NCBI RefSeq assembly: GCF_038784515.1
Contig: NZ_CP152376.1
Span: forward strand, 2,418,001-2,482,000
Direction of reading: 5' to 3'
DNA length: 64,000 bases
DNA from: Rhodoferax sp. GW822-FHT02A01
GTDB lineage: Bacteria > Pseudomonadota > Gammaproteobacteria > Burkholderiales > Burkholderiaceae_C
The position numbers and the translations under genes are program-made. Each line of letters begins with the position of its first letter. Positions within the stretch are counted from its first letter, which is position 1. The notes beneath the pieces were generated by a model that saw only the letters and a list, made by a program, of their open reading frames with translations, searched no databases and was not told the origin of the DNA. This document shows positions 31,757-42,087 of the stretch, piece after piece.

Positions 31757-33227
31757 CGGAATCCTCGCCGCTCACGTCTGGTGCATCGATCTTGAGCCTG
31801 GCTATGCGGTAGCGTATTTGTCGCAACGTCAGTCCCAGCTGTTTGGCTGCCAGGGTACGGTTGAATCCGGTTTCCCGCAACGCACGCACCAGGATGCTGC
31901 GCTCCTGCTCGTCCAGATAGCGTTGCAGGTCGTCCGGCAAGGGCGCTTTGGCCGCCGGGGTCTCCACCGCCTGGGGAGGCGTTGAAGTGCGTTGGGGGGA
32001 GGGCATGCAGCGCTCAAGCTCTATGCCCGAGAGTTCGAGGGCGTTGCCTTCGCTGAGGGCCAGCGCACGGTGCAGAATGTTTTCCAGTTCACGCACGTTA
32101 CCCAGCAAGGGCAGTCCGGCCAGGCGCGCCATGGTGTGGGCGGGGACCTGCCGCATGGGCAGGTCGGAATCCCGGGAAATGCGCTCCAGCAATGTCTGGC
32201 ACAGCGCAGGCAAATCCTCCGGGCGCTCGCGCAGAGGTGGGATGTCTATGTCAATCACGTTGAGGCGGTAGAACAGGTCCTGACGGAAAGTGCCTGCGAC
32301 GACTTCGCTGGGCAGATCCTTGTGGGTTGCACTGACGACGCGCACATCCACAATTTCCTCCTGGGTGCTGCCCAGGGGGCGTATTCGCCGCTCCTGGATG
32401 GCTCGCAGCAGCTTGGCCTGCATGGGCAGCGGCAGATCGCCAATTTCGTCCAGAAACAAGGTGCCTCCGTTGGCCGCCTGGAAGAAGCCTTCACGGTCAT
32501 GTGTGGCGCCGGTGTAGGCCCCTTTCTTGGCACCGAAGAACTCCGCTTCCAGCAGGTTCTCGGGGATGGCACCGCAGTTCACTGCAACCCATGGGCCATC
32601 GCGGCGGTGGCTGTTGGCATGCAGTGCCTGGGCTACCAGTTCCTTGCCGGTCCCGGATTCGCCGCGCACCATCACCGGCGCCATGCTGCGCGCCACTTTG
32701 GCAACGCGCTCGCGCACGGCGCGCATTGCTGGCGAGTCGCCCACCAGGCGCTGCAGTGCCTGCTCCCCCTTTCCGCCTAGCGCTGCAGCTGGTGTATCTG
32801 GCGGCGTAGGCAGGACGTCGGAGGCCGTTGCCGCGGCCGTGCGTGCGCCCAATGCCGCGGCGCTCACCACTGCGCGGAACTGCTTGAGGTCCACCGGCTT
32901 GGTGAGATAGTCAAATGCACCCGCCTTGAGGGAGTCCACCGCATTCTCGGCAGATCCATACGCGGTGATCACGATGCAACGCTCTTGCCGCTGCTGCGCG
33001 CGCAATCCCTTGAGCAGATCGATGCCGGAGCCATCCGGTAGGCGCATGTCGGTGATTACCAGATCAAATCGCTGCCTGTTGAGCTGCTCCCACGCCTCTT
33101 GTATGGTCGCGGCGGCATCCACCTGGTAGCCCTCGCGTAGCAGCGTGAGCTCATACAGCGTACGAAGATCTGGTTCGTCGTCAATGACCAGGATTTGGAT
33201 GTCAGTCAATGGGTGTGTGGAGGCCAT
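31749..33227 (-). CDS. pilR: Sigma-54-dependent response regulator, PilR-like
   Basis: NtrC-family activator, 492 residues: receiver domain with phospho-acceptor Asp in LVITDMRLPDGSG, AAA+ domain with Walker A GESGTGKELVAQ and Walker B GGTLFLDEIGDLP, and a C-terminal Fis-type helix-turn-helix (FNRTLAAKQLGLTLRQIRYRI). The sigma-54 contact loop reads GAYTGA instead of GAFTGA, a conservative change. It overlaps the sensor gene by 22 bases. PilR identity is inferred from the sensor topology and gene order; type IV pilin genes are not in the window. Confidence 0.85.
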   Translation of the reverse strand: MASTHPLTDIQILVIDDEPDLRTLYELTLLREGYQVDAAATIQEAWEQLNRQRFDLVITDMRLPDGSGIDLLKGLRAQQRQERCIVITAYGSAENAVDSLKAGAFDYLTKPVDLKQFRAVVSAAALGARTAAATASDVLPTPPDTPAAALGGKGEQALQRLVGDSPAMRAVRERVAKVARSMAPVMVRGESGTGKELVAQALHANSHRRDGPWVAVNCGAIPENLLEAEFFGAKKGAYTGATHDREGFFQAANGGTLFLDEIGDLPLPMQAKLLRAIQERRIRPLGSTQEEIVDVRVVSATHKDLPSEVVAGTFRQDLFYRLNVIDIDIPPLRERPEDLPALCQTLLERISRDSDLPMRQVPAHTMARLAGLPLLGNVRELENILHRALALSEGNALELSGIELERCMPSPQRTSTPPQAVETPAAKAPLPDDLQRYLDEQERSILVRALRETGFNRTLAAKQLGLTLRQIRYRIARLKIDAPDVSGEDSDE

Positions 33228-34951
33228 ACGGATGGGATTGCTTCCTCATTGTCCGGGACGGCACCGGCGACGCGTACCAGGGTGATGGCAAAGGCATTTC
33301 CATCCACCATCTGGCCATCGACTGCGCGCCGGCTGCGTTCATAGGCAATGCTGGCTCCGTGCCCTTCACAGAGTTGGCGACAAATATAAAGCCCCAAGCC
33401 ACTGGAGCGGCTCTCGGATGAGAAAAAAGGTTCAAACAGGTGACGCTCCACGGTCTGGTCCAGTGGCGGGCCTTCGCTCCAAACCTCCAGAGTGGCAAAT
33501 TCTCCCTGGGGGACATAAGTCTGTACCCGGATATTGTGAGGCACGTCGCTGGAGAAGCGGCGTGCATTGTCCAGCAGATTGACCAGCACGCGGCGCAGAT
33601 GGTCACCTTCAAATTGCACGGTGGTGGGTACATCTGCCAATGTGCACAGCAGGCGTTGACGGCAGTGGTTTTGCTCCCCCCATTCGTTGCAGATGCGTTG
33701 GGTGGTCGAGTTCAGCGCCACATGCAATGCCGTGAGCCCACCTTCCCGCGGTTGTGCCCGCGCCGCATCCAGAATGTCGTCCACGATTTTGGACAGGCGC
33801 TGCGTGTTCTGATGCACCATGCGGGTCAACTTCTTGTGACGCAGTTCGCTCAGGTCTTCCTCCAGCAGCGCATTGGCCTGTGAAATTGCTGCCAGGGGGT
33901 TGCGGATTTCGTGCGCCACCGCTGTGGACATGCGGCCCATGCTGGCGAGCTTTTCAGTACGCATGCGTGCTTCCTGCTCTCTCTGGTCCTTCATGAACAG
34001 CACGCACAAACTCTCCCCGCCAAGCGCCTGCGGATTGGTGGGCCGGGTGCTCACATGGATGCGACGCGGACCCCTTTCGGGGGAGCGGATACTGATGTCC
34101 TCTTCCTGGGCCATTGCCAGGGCAAAGCTGCGCTGCGTCAAATCAAGCAGGGGTTGCCATTCGGCTCTTTGCTGCAGATGGCTGAATGATTCCGGCGACT
34201 CCGTGGCGTCCGCCATCAATGCGCGTGCTGCCGGATTTGCCGCGCGGATGGCGCCCTGCCGGTCCACAATCAGCACCCCATCGGGCAGGGACTCAATAAC
34301 CAGTTCGTTGACCTGCCGTTGCAGGTTGACTGCCGCCTGGCTGCTGCGTACCCGCAAACCCTCACTGGCCAAACGGGTGGACAGCTGATTGGCAAGCAAA
34401 GCGATGGCAAAGTAGCCCGCCCCAGTGAGGGCGGCCTGCAGCAGCGTGACAGTGGTGCCGGTGCTGACCTGCAGTAATTCGGGCAGGGTGCTGCCGAGCA
34501 GCAGCACCGTCACCCCGGCGGCGGTACCGAGCGCCAGTCGCAAGGACCCCAGCACCGATGCCAACAAGATTGGCAGGGCAAACAACGGCGTGTAGTTGAC
34601 CGGGCTGCCCTGCAGGATTTGCAGCGAAGAAAACGCCAGCACGTCCAGCCCGACCAGCCGGATCCAGTGGCGGTTGAACCGATCACCGAGAAACAGAGGT
34701 TTGCCAAACAGTCCGGTGGTCAGGGTGCTGGCGAAATACGCCACACTGATGAGGAGCAGCCAGATGCTGTGTGTAGAGCCAGTGGCCCGCATGGTGATCT
34801 GCATGGCCACCAGCACCAGACCCAGCGTCAGACGGGCCGTCATGAAGCCCTGCCAGATACGAGAGAACTCGCGTGTATCGTCCGTATGGATATCCGTACC
34901 CGACGCTGCTACCGGTCCCAGCCAGGAGCGCACGCGGGCAGACACGGACAT
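33206..34951 (-). CDS. pilS: Membrane sensor histidine kinase, PilS-like
   Basis: 581 residues from the ATG at 34951. The N-terminal third has about six hydrophobic segments, then a PAS-like region (ESLPDGVLIVDRQGAIRAANPAAR), a HisKA domain with the phospho-accepting His in AVAHEIRNPLAAISQ, and a HATPase domain with NLLDNARRFSS and SSGLGLYICRQL. This six-helix plus PAS layout is that of PilS. The start overlaps the upstream small gene as ATGA. Confidence 0.86.
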   Translation of the reverse strand: MSVSARVRSWLGPVAASGTDIHTDDTREFSRIWQGFMTARLTLGLVLVAMQITMRATGSTHSIWLLLISVAYFASTLTTGLFGKPLFLGDRFNRHWIRLVGLDVLAFSSLQILQGSPVNYTPLFALPILLASVLGSLRLALGTAAGVTVLLLGSTLPELLQVSTGTTVTLLQAALTGAGYFAIALLANQLSTRLASEGLRVRSSQAAVNLQRQVNELVIESLPDGVLIVDRQGAIRAANPAARALMADATESPESFSHLQQRAEWQPLLDLTQRSFALAMAQEEDISIRSPERGPRRIHVSTRPTNPQALGGESLCVLFMKDQREQEARMRTEKLASMGRMSTAVAHEIRNPLAAISQANALLEEDLSELRHKKLTRMVHQNTQRLSKIVDDILDAARAQPREGGLTALHVALNSTTQRICNEWGEQNHCRQRLLCTLADVPTTVQFEGDHLRRVLVNLLDNARRFSSDVPHNIRVQTYVPQGEFATLEVWSEGPPLDQTVERHLFEPFFSSESRSSGLGLYICRQLCEGHGASIAYERSRRAVDGQMVDGNAFAITLVRVAGAVPDNEEAIPSVWPPHTH

Positions 34952-35178
34952 CAGGGCTCCCGGGCCAGGCGGTGCGCGGCGCTGCAGTACACCGCCTGTG
35001 CGCCGTGTACGGCCTCGGTCGCCGGCAGATGCACACCGCAGTGCGCACATACCACCATGGCCGCGGCACCTGGGGGGGGCGCACTCTTGCGCACTGCCTT
35101 GTTCACCTTGTTGGCACGGGAGTGACGCCACTGGAATGCAAACACCATGAAGATGAAGAACAGCAGTAGGAACTTCAC
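34951..35178 (-). CDS. Small zinc-ribbon-like membrane protein (PP0621 type)
   Basis: 75 residues from a GTG start: a hydrophobic N-terminus (MKFLLLFFIFMVFAFQW), a basic stretch and a Cys pair pattern VCAHCGVHLP...YCSAAHRL near the C-terminus, likely binding a metal. It overlaps the ccsA-like gene by four bases and the sensor kinase gene by one, so it is embedded in the operon. The function is unknown. Confidence 0.75.
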   Translation of the reverse strand: MKFLLLFFIFMVFAFQWRHSRANKVNKAVRKSAPPPGAAAMVVCAHCGVHLPATEAVHGAQAVYCSAAHRLAREP

Positions 35179-35972
35179 GGTGCGCGTCCCAGAATGATCT
35201 CCAGCACAAAGCGTGACCCCACATAGGCCAGCAGCAAAAATGCCGACCCCATGTACAACACCGTGGTGGCCCGCTTGCCGCGCCAGCCGAAACCAATGCG
35301 TCCGACCAGCAGCACCACGAAGGTCAGCCATGACAGTACCGAGAACACCGTCTTGTGGTCCCAGCGCCAAGCGTGGCCATAGACCACCTCGCCAAACAGC
35401 ATGCCGACCACCAGCGTGGCACTGAGCAGCACGAATCCGGCACCCACGAAGCGATAGGTCAGCCGCTCCAGGGTCAGAAGCGGCAGTCCACTGTGGGAGT
35501 CCTTGCCAGAGCGAATGCGTCGCTCCGCGTGGTTCATGAACCATGCATGCACCACCGCCATGCCGAACAGGCCGTAGCAGGCCACACCAAAAGCCAGGTG
35601 CACCGGAAGCCAGACCGAGGTGGTGGCGGGCATGACACTGCCCGGAAACAAATAGGCCAGCATGACAGCAATGGCGCCAATGGTGCTGAGCGTCCAGCGC
35701 GTCGGGAGCTGCGGGTAAATCAGGCTTTCCACCGCATATACCGCAGCCACCAGCCAGGCGGTGACCGAGAGGGCCGTGGCAAAACCGAAGTGCGGCGGAT
35801 CGCCCAGCAGTGCCAGCGCCAGCAAAGCCCCCTGCAATAGCCAGGCTACTCCCACCCACAAATGGGCGGACCGCACTCCCATGCGGTTGACCAGAACGGC
35901 TGGAAAAGCATAGGCCAGCGCGGACAGAACCGACAGAATCAGCGGGATAGGGGACGCACTGGCTAAAATCAT
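35175..35972 (-). CDS. CcsA/CcmC-like cytochrome c assembly membrane protein
   Basis: 265-residue polytopic membrane protein with about eight helices. Conserved-looking segments include HLAFGVACYGLFGMAVVHAWFMN and WDHKTVFSVLSWLTFVVLLVGRIGFGWRG. The family handles haem for cytochrome c maturation, although this short stand-alone version near ffh and pilS has no proven role. The ATG at 35972 is chosen; an upstream in-frame GTG at 35978 adds two residues. It is divergent from ffh with 80 bases between starts. Confidence 0.8.
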   Translation of the reverse strand: MILASASPIPLILSVLSALAYAFPAVLVNRMGVRSAHLWVGVAWLLQGALLALALLGDPPHFGFATALSVTAWLVAAVYAVESLIYPQLPTRWTLSTIGAIAVMLAYLFPGSVMPATTSVWLPVHLAFGVACYGLFGMAVVHAWFMNHAERRIRSGKDSHSGLPLLTLERLTYRFVGAGFVLLSATLVVGMLFGEVVYGHAWRWDHKTVFSVLSWLTFVVLLVGRIGFGWRGKRATTVLYMGSAFLLLAYVGSRFVLEIILGRAP

Positions 35973-36052
35973 GTGCACAGTTTAGCGTTTTGCATTCCGC
36001 CAGCTCCGTCTGGCGCCCAAATACAGGTTCCGGCTTGCCGGACTTTTCACCC

Positions 36053-37426
36053 ATGGCCTCCGCACTCACCGACAAACTCAGCCGCCTCGTCAAGGAACTT
36101 CGCGGGCAGGCGCGCATCACCGAAAGCAATGTCTCCGACATGCTGCGGGAGGTGCGCATGGCGCTGCTGGAGGCCGATGTGGCACTTCCGGTGGTGCGTG
36201 ATTTCATTGCACGCGTCAAGGAAAAGGCGCTGGGCCAGGAAGTGCTGGGCTCGTTGCAACCCGGTCAGGTGCTGGTGAGCATCGTCAATCGTGAGCTTGC
36301 AGCCACCATGGGAGAGGGCATCAGCGACATCAATCTGGCGGCCCAGCCGCCCGCGGTGATTCTGATGGCGGGTCTGCAGGGCGCAGGTAAGACCACCACC
36401 ACCGGCAAGCTGGCCAAGCACCTGATCGAAAAGCGCAAGAAAAAGGTGCTGACGGTCTCGGGCGACGTGTACCGCCCGGCCGCTATCGAGCAGTTGAAGA
36501 CGGTGACAGCGCAGGCCGGCGCCGAGTGGTTCCCCAGCACGCCAGACCAGAAGCCGGTGGACATCGGCCTGGCAGCCCTGGACTACGCCAAGAAGCACTT
36601 TTTTGACGTGTTGCTGGTGGACACCGCGGGGCGTCTGGCCATTGACGAAGCCTTGATGCTGGAAATCAAGCAGCTGCACGCCGCCCTCAACCCGGTGGAA
36701 ACGCTGTTCGTGGTCGACGCCATGCAGGGGCAGGACGCGGTCAACACGGCCAAGGCATTCAAGGACGCGCTGCCGTTGACCGGCATTGTGCTGACCAAGA
36801 CCGATGGCGACTCGCGCGGTGGTGCAGCGTTGTCGGTGCGTCAAGTCACGGGGGCGCCCATCAAGTTTGCCGGCGTGAGCGAAAAACTTGACGGCCTGGA
36901 AGTGTTCGATGCAGAGCGCCATGCGGGGCGTATTCTGGGCATGGGCGACATCGTTGCGCTGGTGGAGCAGGTCACTTCCGGCGTCAACATCGAAGCAGCG
37001 CAGAAACTGGCCGCCAAGGTCAAGAGCGGTGCCGGTTTCGACCTCAACGACTTCCTGGCGCAGATTCAGCAGATGAAGCAGATGGGCGGGCTCTCCAGTC
37101 TCATGGACAAGCTGCCCGCCGCCATGACGGCCAAGGCTGGTCAGGTCGACATGGAGCGCGCCGAAAAGGACATCAAACGCAAGGAAGGCATCATCCACAG
37201 CATGACGCCGCTGGAGCGCGCCAAGCCCGAGCTCATCAAGGCCACGCGCAAGCGCCGCATCGCCGCGGGCGCGGGTGTTCAGGTGCAGGAGGTCAACCGC
37301 ATGCTCAAGGAATTCGAGCAAATGCAGGAAATGATGAAGAAGATGAAGGGCGGCGGCATGATGAAGATGATGAAGCGCCTGGGTGGAATGAAGGGCATGA
37401 AAGGCATGCCCGGCATGCCTTTCTAG
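36053..37426 (+). CDS. ffh: Signal recognition particle protein Ffh
   Basis: SRP GTPase that binds 4.5S RNA and signal sequences. 457 residues: N domain ([19 protein letters not shown]), G domain with [28 protein letters not shown] and [10 protein letters not shown], and a Met-rich M domain ending in [14 protein letters not shown]. The start ATG at 36053 matches the normal N-terminus. The gene converges on miaB with a four-base overlap of the stop codons. Confidence 0.96.
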   Translation: MASALTDKLSRLVKELRGQARITESNVSDMLREVRMALLEADVALPVVRDFIARVKEKALGQEVLGSLQPGQVLVSIVNRELAATMGEGISDINLAAQPPAVILMAGLQGAGKTTTTGKLAKHLIEKRKKKVLTVSGDVYRPAAIEQLKTVTAQAGAEWFPSTPDQKPVDIGLAALDYAKKHFFDVLLVDTAGRLAIDEALMLEIKQLHAALNPVETLFVVDAMQGQDAVNTAKAFKDALPLTGIVLTKTDGDSRGGAALSVRQVTGAPIKFAGVSEKLDGLEVFDAERHAGRILGMGDIVALVEQVTSGVNIEAAQKLAAKVKSGAGFDLNDFLAQIQQMKQMGGLSSLMDKLPAAMTAKAGQVDMERAEKDIKRKEGIIHSMTPLERAKPELIKATRKRRIAAGAGVQVQEVNRMLKEFEQMQEMMKKMKGGGMMKMMKRLGGMKGMKGMPGMPF

Positions 37427-38763
37427 GCAAGCGCTTCCGTCGTCACCACTTCACCACGCAAGGTGTAGCTGCGCGTCTCGGTGATGCGCACATCCACCAT
37501 CTGGCCGATCAGCCGGGGTTGGCCGGCAAAGTTCACGACCCGGTTGCACTCGGTGCGGCCCATGAGTTCACCGCTGTCGCGCTTGGAGCTCCCTTCCACC
37601 AGCAGGCGCTGCACCGTGCCCAAGCGACTTTCGCTGATGCGGGTGATGTTGGCGTTGATGACGCCCTGCAGGTGTTGCAGGCGGCGCAGCTTCACATCGT
37701 GCGGCGTGTCATCGTGCAAGTTGGCCGCAGGTGTTCCGGGGCGCGGGCTGAAGATGAAGCTGAAGCTGTTGTCAAAGCCGATGTCGTCGATCAGCTTCAT
37801 CATCTTGTTGAAGTCGTCTTCCGTTTCTCCGGGGAAGCCGACGATGAAGTCGCTGCTCATGGCCATGTCCGGACGGATGGCGCGCAATTTGCGCACCGTG
37901 CTCTTGTATTCCATGGCGGTATAGCCGCGCTTCATGGCCATCAGGATATTGTCGCTTCCGTGCTGCACCGGCAGATGCAGATGGCTGACCAGCTTCGGGA
38001 TTTTGTCGTACGCGGCGATCAGGGAAGGCGTGAACTCATTGGGGTGGCTGGTGGTGAAGCGCAGGCGTTCAATGCCCGGAATGTCGGCCACATATTCCAG
38101 CAGGGTGGCAAAGTCCGCAACTTCAGAGCCGCCAGCACCCATGGGCGCACGCCAGGCATTCACGTTCTGGCCCAGCAGGGTGATTTCCTTGACCCCCTGG
38201 TCGGCCAGCCCGGCCACCTCTACCAGCACGTCCTCAAACGGGCGGCTCACCTCTTCGCCGCGGGTGTAGGGCACCACGCAGTAGCTGCAATACTTGCTGC
38301 AGCCTTCCATGATGCTCACAAAAGCGGATGCGCCTTCCACCTTGGCGGGCGGCAGGTGATCGAACTTTTCAATTTCCGGAAAGCTGATGTCCACCTGCGG
38401 CTTGTTCTGGGCCGCGCGTGCCGCCAGCATCTCCGGCAGCCTGTGTAGGGTTTGCGGGCCAAACACCACGTCCACATAGGGTGCGCGGGCGATGATGGCC
38501 GCACCTTCCTGGCTGGCCACGCAGCCACCTACGCCGATCTGCACGCCTTTCTTCTTGAGGTGCTTGATACGGCCCAGGTCAGAGAACACCTTTTCCTGGG
38601 CCTTTTCCCGCACGGAGCAGGTGTTGAAGAGAATCAGGTCGGCCTCTTCCACGTCCTGCGTGGGCTCGTAGCCCTGGGCCGCGCCCAACACGTCGGCCAT
38701 CTTGTCCGAGTCGTACTCGTTCATCTGGCAGCCAAAGGTTTTGATAAAGACTTTTTTGGACAT
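37423..38763 (-). CDS. miaB: tRNA-2-methylthio-N6-dimethylallyladenosine synthase
   Basis: Radical-SAM methylthiotransferase acting on A37 of tRNAs. 446 residues: N-terminal UPF0004 domain starting [17 protein letters not shown] with its three Cys, the radical-SAM cluster [15 protein letters not shown], and a C-terminal TRAM domain ([17 protein letters not shown]). The proteins are of normal length and all cluster cysteines are present. Confidence 0.95.
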   Translation of the reverse strand: MSKKVFIKTFGCQMNEYDSDKMADVLGAAQGYEPTQDVEEADLILFNTCSVREKAQEKVFSDLGRIKHLKKKGVQIGVGGCVASQEGAAIIARAPYVDVVFGPQTLHRLPEMLAARAAQNKPQVDISFPEIEKFDHLPPAKVEGASAFVSIMEGCSKYCSYCVVPYTRGEEVSRPFEDVLVEVAGLADQGVKEITLLGQNVNAWRAPMGAGGSEVADFATLLEYVADIPGIERLRFTTSHPNEFTPSLIAAYDKIPKLVSHLHLPVQHGSDNILMAMKRGYTAMEYKSTVRKLRAIRPDMAMSSDFIVGFPGETEDDFNKMMKLIDDIGFDNSFSFIFSPRPGTPAANLHDDTPHDVKLRRLQHLQGVINANITRISESRLGTVQRLLVEGSSKRDSGELMGRTECNRVVNFAGQPRLIGQMVDVRITETRSYTLRGEVVTTEALA

Positions 38764-38864
38764 GGAGCAACTCCGCGAAATACAAGGGTGCAGCGACGTG
38801 CTGCAAAGAGGGGCTGCCGCGCAGGCGGCGAAGCAGTGTCAGCCGCCATGGCGGCTGCAAAGTG

Positions 38865-39221
38865 CTACTGCTGGGTGGGCAGTTTGAGCGCGGCTTCCGC
38901 GTCGGTCAGTATCCAGACGTCGTGCACTTCACCGGTCGGGTTGCGCACGTAGTTCACCACCAGGCTTTGGCCCACGATGGAACCGGACAGCACCAGCAGG
39001 TTGTTGGTTCCCCGGATCCGGGAGCCGGGAGAAAGCCGGTCAGCCTTGCCATCCATCTGGATGATGGGCGGATAGGTCACCACCATGGTGCCGCGCATGG
39101 CGTTGGGCGGGAAGGGGCGCACATTGATTTGCGCCTGCGACAGAGCGGCCAGGCCCAGCAAGGGCAGGGCCAGCAAGGTGCGCCGCAGACGCGACGGGTG
39201 TTTGAAGTTGCAGCGGTTCAT
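38865..39221 (-). CDS. Exported hypothetical protein, 118 aa
   Basis: The N-terminus is a signal peptide (TLLALPLLGLAALSQA) with a likely cleavage after AQA; the mature part is about 85 residues with the stretch IIQMDGKADRLSPGSRIRG and a long beta-rich segment (NNLLVLSGSIVGQSLVVNYV). It sits upstream of miaB on the same strand. I do not recognise a named function. Confidence 0.75.
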   Translation of the reverse strand: MNRCNFKHPSRLRRTLLALPLLGLAALSQAQINVRPFPPNAMRGTMVVTYPPIIQMDGKADRLSPGSRIRGTNNLLVLSGSIVGQSLVVNYVRNPTGEVHDVWILTDAEAALKLPTQQ

Positions 39222-39280
39222 GGTGTGTATCCAGAGGCTGTGGAGGGAATGGTCGGGATGCTATCACGCGTCCAGAAACC

Positions 39281-39309
39281 AAAAAGCCCGCCAAAAGGAC
39301 AGCGGGCTT
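39281..39309 (-). terminator. Intrinsic terminator after tRNA-Met
   Basis: On the minus strand AAGCCCGC / GCGGGCTT form an 8-bp stem with a 10-base loop, followed by a run of T (TTTTTGG). It lies nine bases after the CCA end of the tRNA gene. Confidence 0.8.
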
Positions 39310-39317
39310 GGGGAATT

Positions 39318-39394
39318 TGGTGGTGATAGGTGGATTTGAACCACCGACATCAGCATTATGAATGCTGCGCTCTAACCAACTGAGCTATATCACC
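39318..39394 (-). tRNA. tRNA-Met (CAU), elongator type
   Basis: Reads GGTGATATAGCTCAGTTGG at the 5' end on the minus strand, with anticodon loop TTCATAA (CAU), T-arm GGTTCAAATCC and encoded CCA. The acceptor stem GGTGATA/TATCACC is perfectly paired, unlike initiator tRNA, which has a mismatched first pair. A CAU tRNA can also be tRNA-Ile2 after lysidine modification; the sequence here looks like elongator Met, but an automated scan would settle it. Confidence 0.93.
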
Positions 39395-39453
39395 GAAGGC
39401 CGCAATTATAGCAAGTCCAAACGGACTTTTGTCAGCGGCCTTTTGATCGGGCT

Positions 39454-40233
39454 TCAGGCGTTGCGGAATTCAGCCTTGCGCTTGTTCACGAAGGCGTCCA
39501 TGCCTTCCTTCTGGTCGGCGGTGGCAAACAGCGCGTGGAACAGGCGGCGTTCGAACATCAGGCCATCGGACAGGCCGCTTTCGAAGGCGCGGTTGACAGT
39601 CTCCTTGGCCGCCATGGTGGCAATCTGGGAGTAGCCGCAAATCATCAGGGCGGCGCCCAGCGCTTCATCCATCAATTTGTCTTGCGGAACCACACGGCTG
39701 ACCAGGCCAGCGCGCTCGGCTTCGGCGGCGTCCATCATGCGACCGGTCAGGGCCAGATCCATGGCCTTGGACTTGCCCACGGCGCGGGGCAGGCGTTGCG
39801 TACCGCCGGCACCGGGGATGATGCCCAGCTTGATTTCAGGCTGGCCGAATTTGGCTGTGTCGGAGGCGATGATGAAGTCGCACATCATGGCCAACTCGCA
39901 GCCGCCGCCCAGCGCAAAGCCGCTCACCGCAGCGATCACAGGTTTGCGGATGCTGCGAATGATTTCCCAGTTGCGGGTGATGAAATCGTCACGGTAGGCC
40001 TCGGTAAAGGTCTTGGTGGCCATGGCGGTGATGTCGGCACCCGCAGCAAAAGCCTTCTCACTGCCGGTGATCACGATGCAGCCGATGGCTTCGTCGGCAT
40101 CAAAGGTCTTGAGCGCATGGCCTAGCTCGATCATCAGCTGCTCATTGAGGGCATTGAGCTGCTTGGGACGGTTGAGCGTGATGATGGCAGCCTTCTCGCC
40201 TTCCACACGGGTGTTGATGCATTCGTAGTTCAT
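39454..40233 (-). CDS. Enoyl-CoA hydratase
   Basis: Crotonase-fold enzyme of fatty-acid beta-oxidation, 259 residues. Visible are the oxyanion-hole segments [14 protein letters not shown] and [14 protein letters not shown], then [19 protein letters not shown], in which Glu is one catalytic residue, and the second Glu in [12 protein letters not shown]. It is a stand-alone gene after the tRNA. Substrate chain length cannot be told. Confidence 0.93.
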   Translation of the reverse strand: MNYECINTRVEGEKAAIITLNRPKQLNALNEQLMIELGHALKTFDADEAIGCIVITGSEKAFAAGADITAMATKTFTEAYRDDFITRNWEIIRSIRKPVIAAVSGFALGGGCELAMMCDFIIASDTAKFGQPEIKLGIIPGAGGTQRLPRAVGKSKAMDLALTGRMMDAAEAERAGLVSRVVPQDKLMDEALGAALMICGYSQIATMAAKETVNRAFESGLSDGLMFERRLFHALFATADQKEGMDAFVNKRKAEFRNA

Positions 40234-40263
40234 GGGGTGGTCTCTCTAAACGGGAAATCAAAA

Positions 40264-42087
40264 CTATAGCGGAGCGGGTCGCTCCAGCCAGCGGTTGACG
40301 GCATCGGCATCGCGCTGGGCCAGGCGTACCGCCGTGCTGGGCATCGGCATGGACAGCTTGAGTGTGAGCAACAGCTTGTCGCGTGCTACCGTCACCACCA
40401 CCTTCTTCGCATTGCCGCAGTACAGCGTCAGATCGTCCAACGTCAGCATGCGCCAGGGGCCGCTGGCCTTGGCAACATCAGCTTGCACGGCCAGCCATTC
40501 ATCGCCTGCGGCGAAACCGGCTTTTTCGGCCACACCGCCACGCAGCACCTGCTGAATCGTCACCCCGCCAGACTCCTTGACACGCAAGCCCAACTGTTGC
40601 GCCACTTGGTCCGGCTCGCGGTGCACCTGCACGCCATTGCGCTCCAGCAGCTCGGCAACCGGGAGCTCCTGCGTGCTATGCACCCAGTGGCTGATTTCCT
40701 TGGCAAACGAGCGCTTGCCCAAATCCTGCAGTACGGCCAGCAGGTCCTGCTCCGTCATGGGGCCGGCCTTGCAGCGGGCCCACAGAGACTGCATCACTGC
40801 GTCCAGTGTGGTGTGGCCTTCTGCGCGCAAGGTCAGGTCCAGGCACAGCGCAACCAGCGACCCTTTGGTGTAGTAGCTGACGGTGGCGTTAGCCGTGTTT
40901 TCGTCCTGGCGGTAGTACTTCACCCAGGCATCAAAACTGGCTTGCGCCACGCTTTGCACCAGGCGGCCCGGCGTTTGCTGTACCTGGTTGATGGTCTTGC
41001 CCAGCAGTTTGAGGTAGATGGCGTTGTCAATCAGGCCAGCGCGGCGCAGCAGCAGGTCATCGTAGTAACTGGTGAAACCTTCAAAGAACCACAGCAGCTC
41101 GGTGTAGTTCTCCTGTGCGTAGTCGTAACGCGCAAACTCAGCAGGGCGCAGGCGCTTGACGTTCCAAGTGTGGAAGTACTCATGGCTGATCAGGCCCTGC
41201 AACACGGTGTAGCCCTCAGGCTGCTTGTGTTTGGTGGGCGCCAGGGTCTGGCGCTCCTTGCGCGGCAGGTCCTTGCGGTTGCAGATCAATGCCGTGGAAT
41301 TGCGGTGCTCCAGGCCGCCGTAGCCGTCGTGTACCGCATTGAGCATGAACAGGTAGCTTTTGAAGGGTGCCGCTTTGGCGCCCTTGGCCAGTGCGCCGTG
41401 CCAGAGGCGAATCTCTGCTTCGCAAATGGCCTTGGTGTCGGCAACCAGCTTGTCGCCATCGAAGCTCTCGGTGGCACCGGACACCACAAAGCGGTGCGGT
41501 ATGCCGCAGGCCTCGAACTCGGCGCTCCAGAAGGTGCCCATCTCCACCGGACAGTCCACCAACGCGTCGTAATCGTCGGCCTGGTAGCTGCCAAAGCCGG
41601 ACTTGAGCACGCGCAGCGGGGCAAGGCCGGTAGCCAGCTTCCAGGCTGGGGCTTGCGCAGGCACGGCGATATCCACGGTATGAGGCAGTCCCTCGGCACC
41701 CGCCACTTTCAGGAACAGGCTGGTGCCGTTGAAGAAGCCACGTGTGGCGTCCAGCCAGGCGGTGCGCACCGAGCTGTCAAAGGCGTAGACCTGATACTGC
41801 ACCTGCAGCGCAACGCCGGGCTTGCAGCTCACCAGCCAGCTGGCCTTGTCGCGCTGCGTGGACGCCACGACCCGGCCGGATTGCCGGCATTGGAGCTTCT
41901 GCAGGTTCTTGGCGAACTCGCGCACCAGATAGCTGCCCGGAATCCACACCGGCAGCTGCAAGAGCTGCTCGGCCTGGGGCATTGGAATCGTCAGCGTGAC
42001 ATTGAAAAGATGCGCGTGCAGGTCGGCAACTTCAACCTGGTAATGAATGCCTTGTGCGCGGTCCGCGGGAGCTTTCCCCCGGCTCAT
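40264..42087 (-). CDS. M61 glycyl-aminopeptidase-like metalloprotease with PDZ domain
   Basis: 607-residue peptidase. The zinc motif HEYFHTWNVKRLRP (HExxH) and the downstream Glu in WFFEGFTSYYDDLLLRR are diagnostic for family M61. The C-terminal part has a PDZ-like fold (GVTIQQVLRGGVAEKAGFAAGDEW). No signal peptide is evident. Its end overlaps the dsbC start region: the genes overlap by four bases (40264-42087 and dsbC end 42084). Confidence 0.9.
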   Translation of the reverse strand: MSRGKAPADRAQGIHYQVEVADLHAHLFNVTLTIPMPQAEQLLQLPVWIPGSYLVREFAKNLQKLQCRQSGRVVASTQRDKASWLVSCKPGVALQVQYQVYAFDSSVRTAWLDATRGFFNGTSLFLKVAGAEGLPHTVDIAVPAQAPAWKLATGLAPLRVLKSGFGSYQADDYDALVDCPVEMGTFWSAEFEACGIPHRFVVSGATESFDGDKLVADTKAICEAEIRLWHGALAKGAKAAPFKSYLFMLNAVHDGYGGLEHRNSTALICNRKDLPRKERQTLAPTKHKQPEGYTVLQGLISHEYFHTWNVKRLRPAEFARYDYAQENYTELLWFFEGFTSYYDDLLLRRAGLIDNAIYLKLLGKTINQVQQTPGRLVQSVAQASFDAWVKYYRQDENTANATVSYYTKGSLVALCLDLTLRAEGHTTLDAVMQSLWARCKAGPMTEQDLLAVLQDLGKRSFAKEISHWVHSTQELPVAELLERNGVQVHREPDQVAQQLGLRVKESGGVTIQQVLRGGVAEKAGFAAGDEWLAVQADVAKASGPWRMLTLDDLTLYCGNAKKVVVTVARDKLLLTLKLSMPMPSTAVRLAQRDADAVNRWLERPAPL

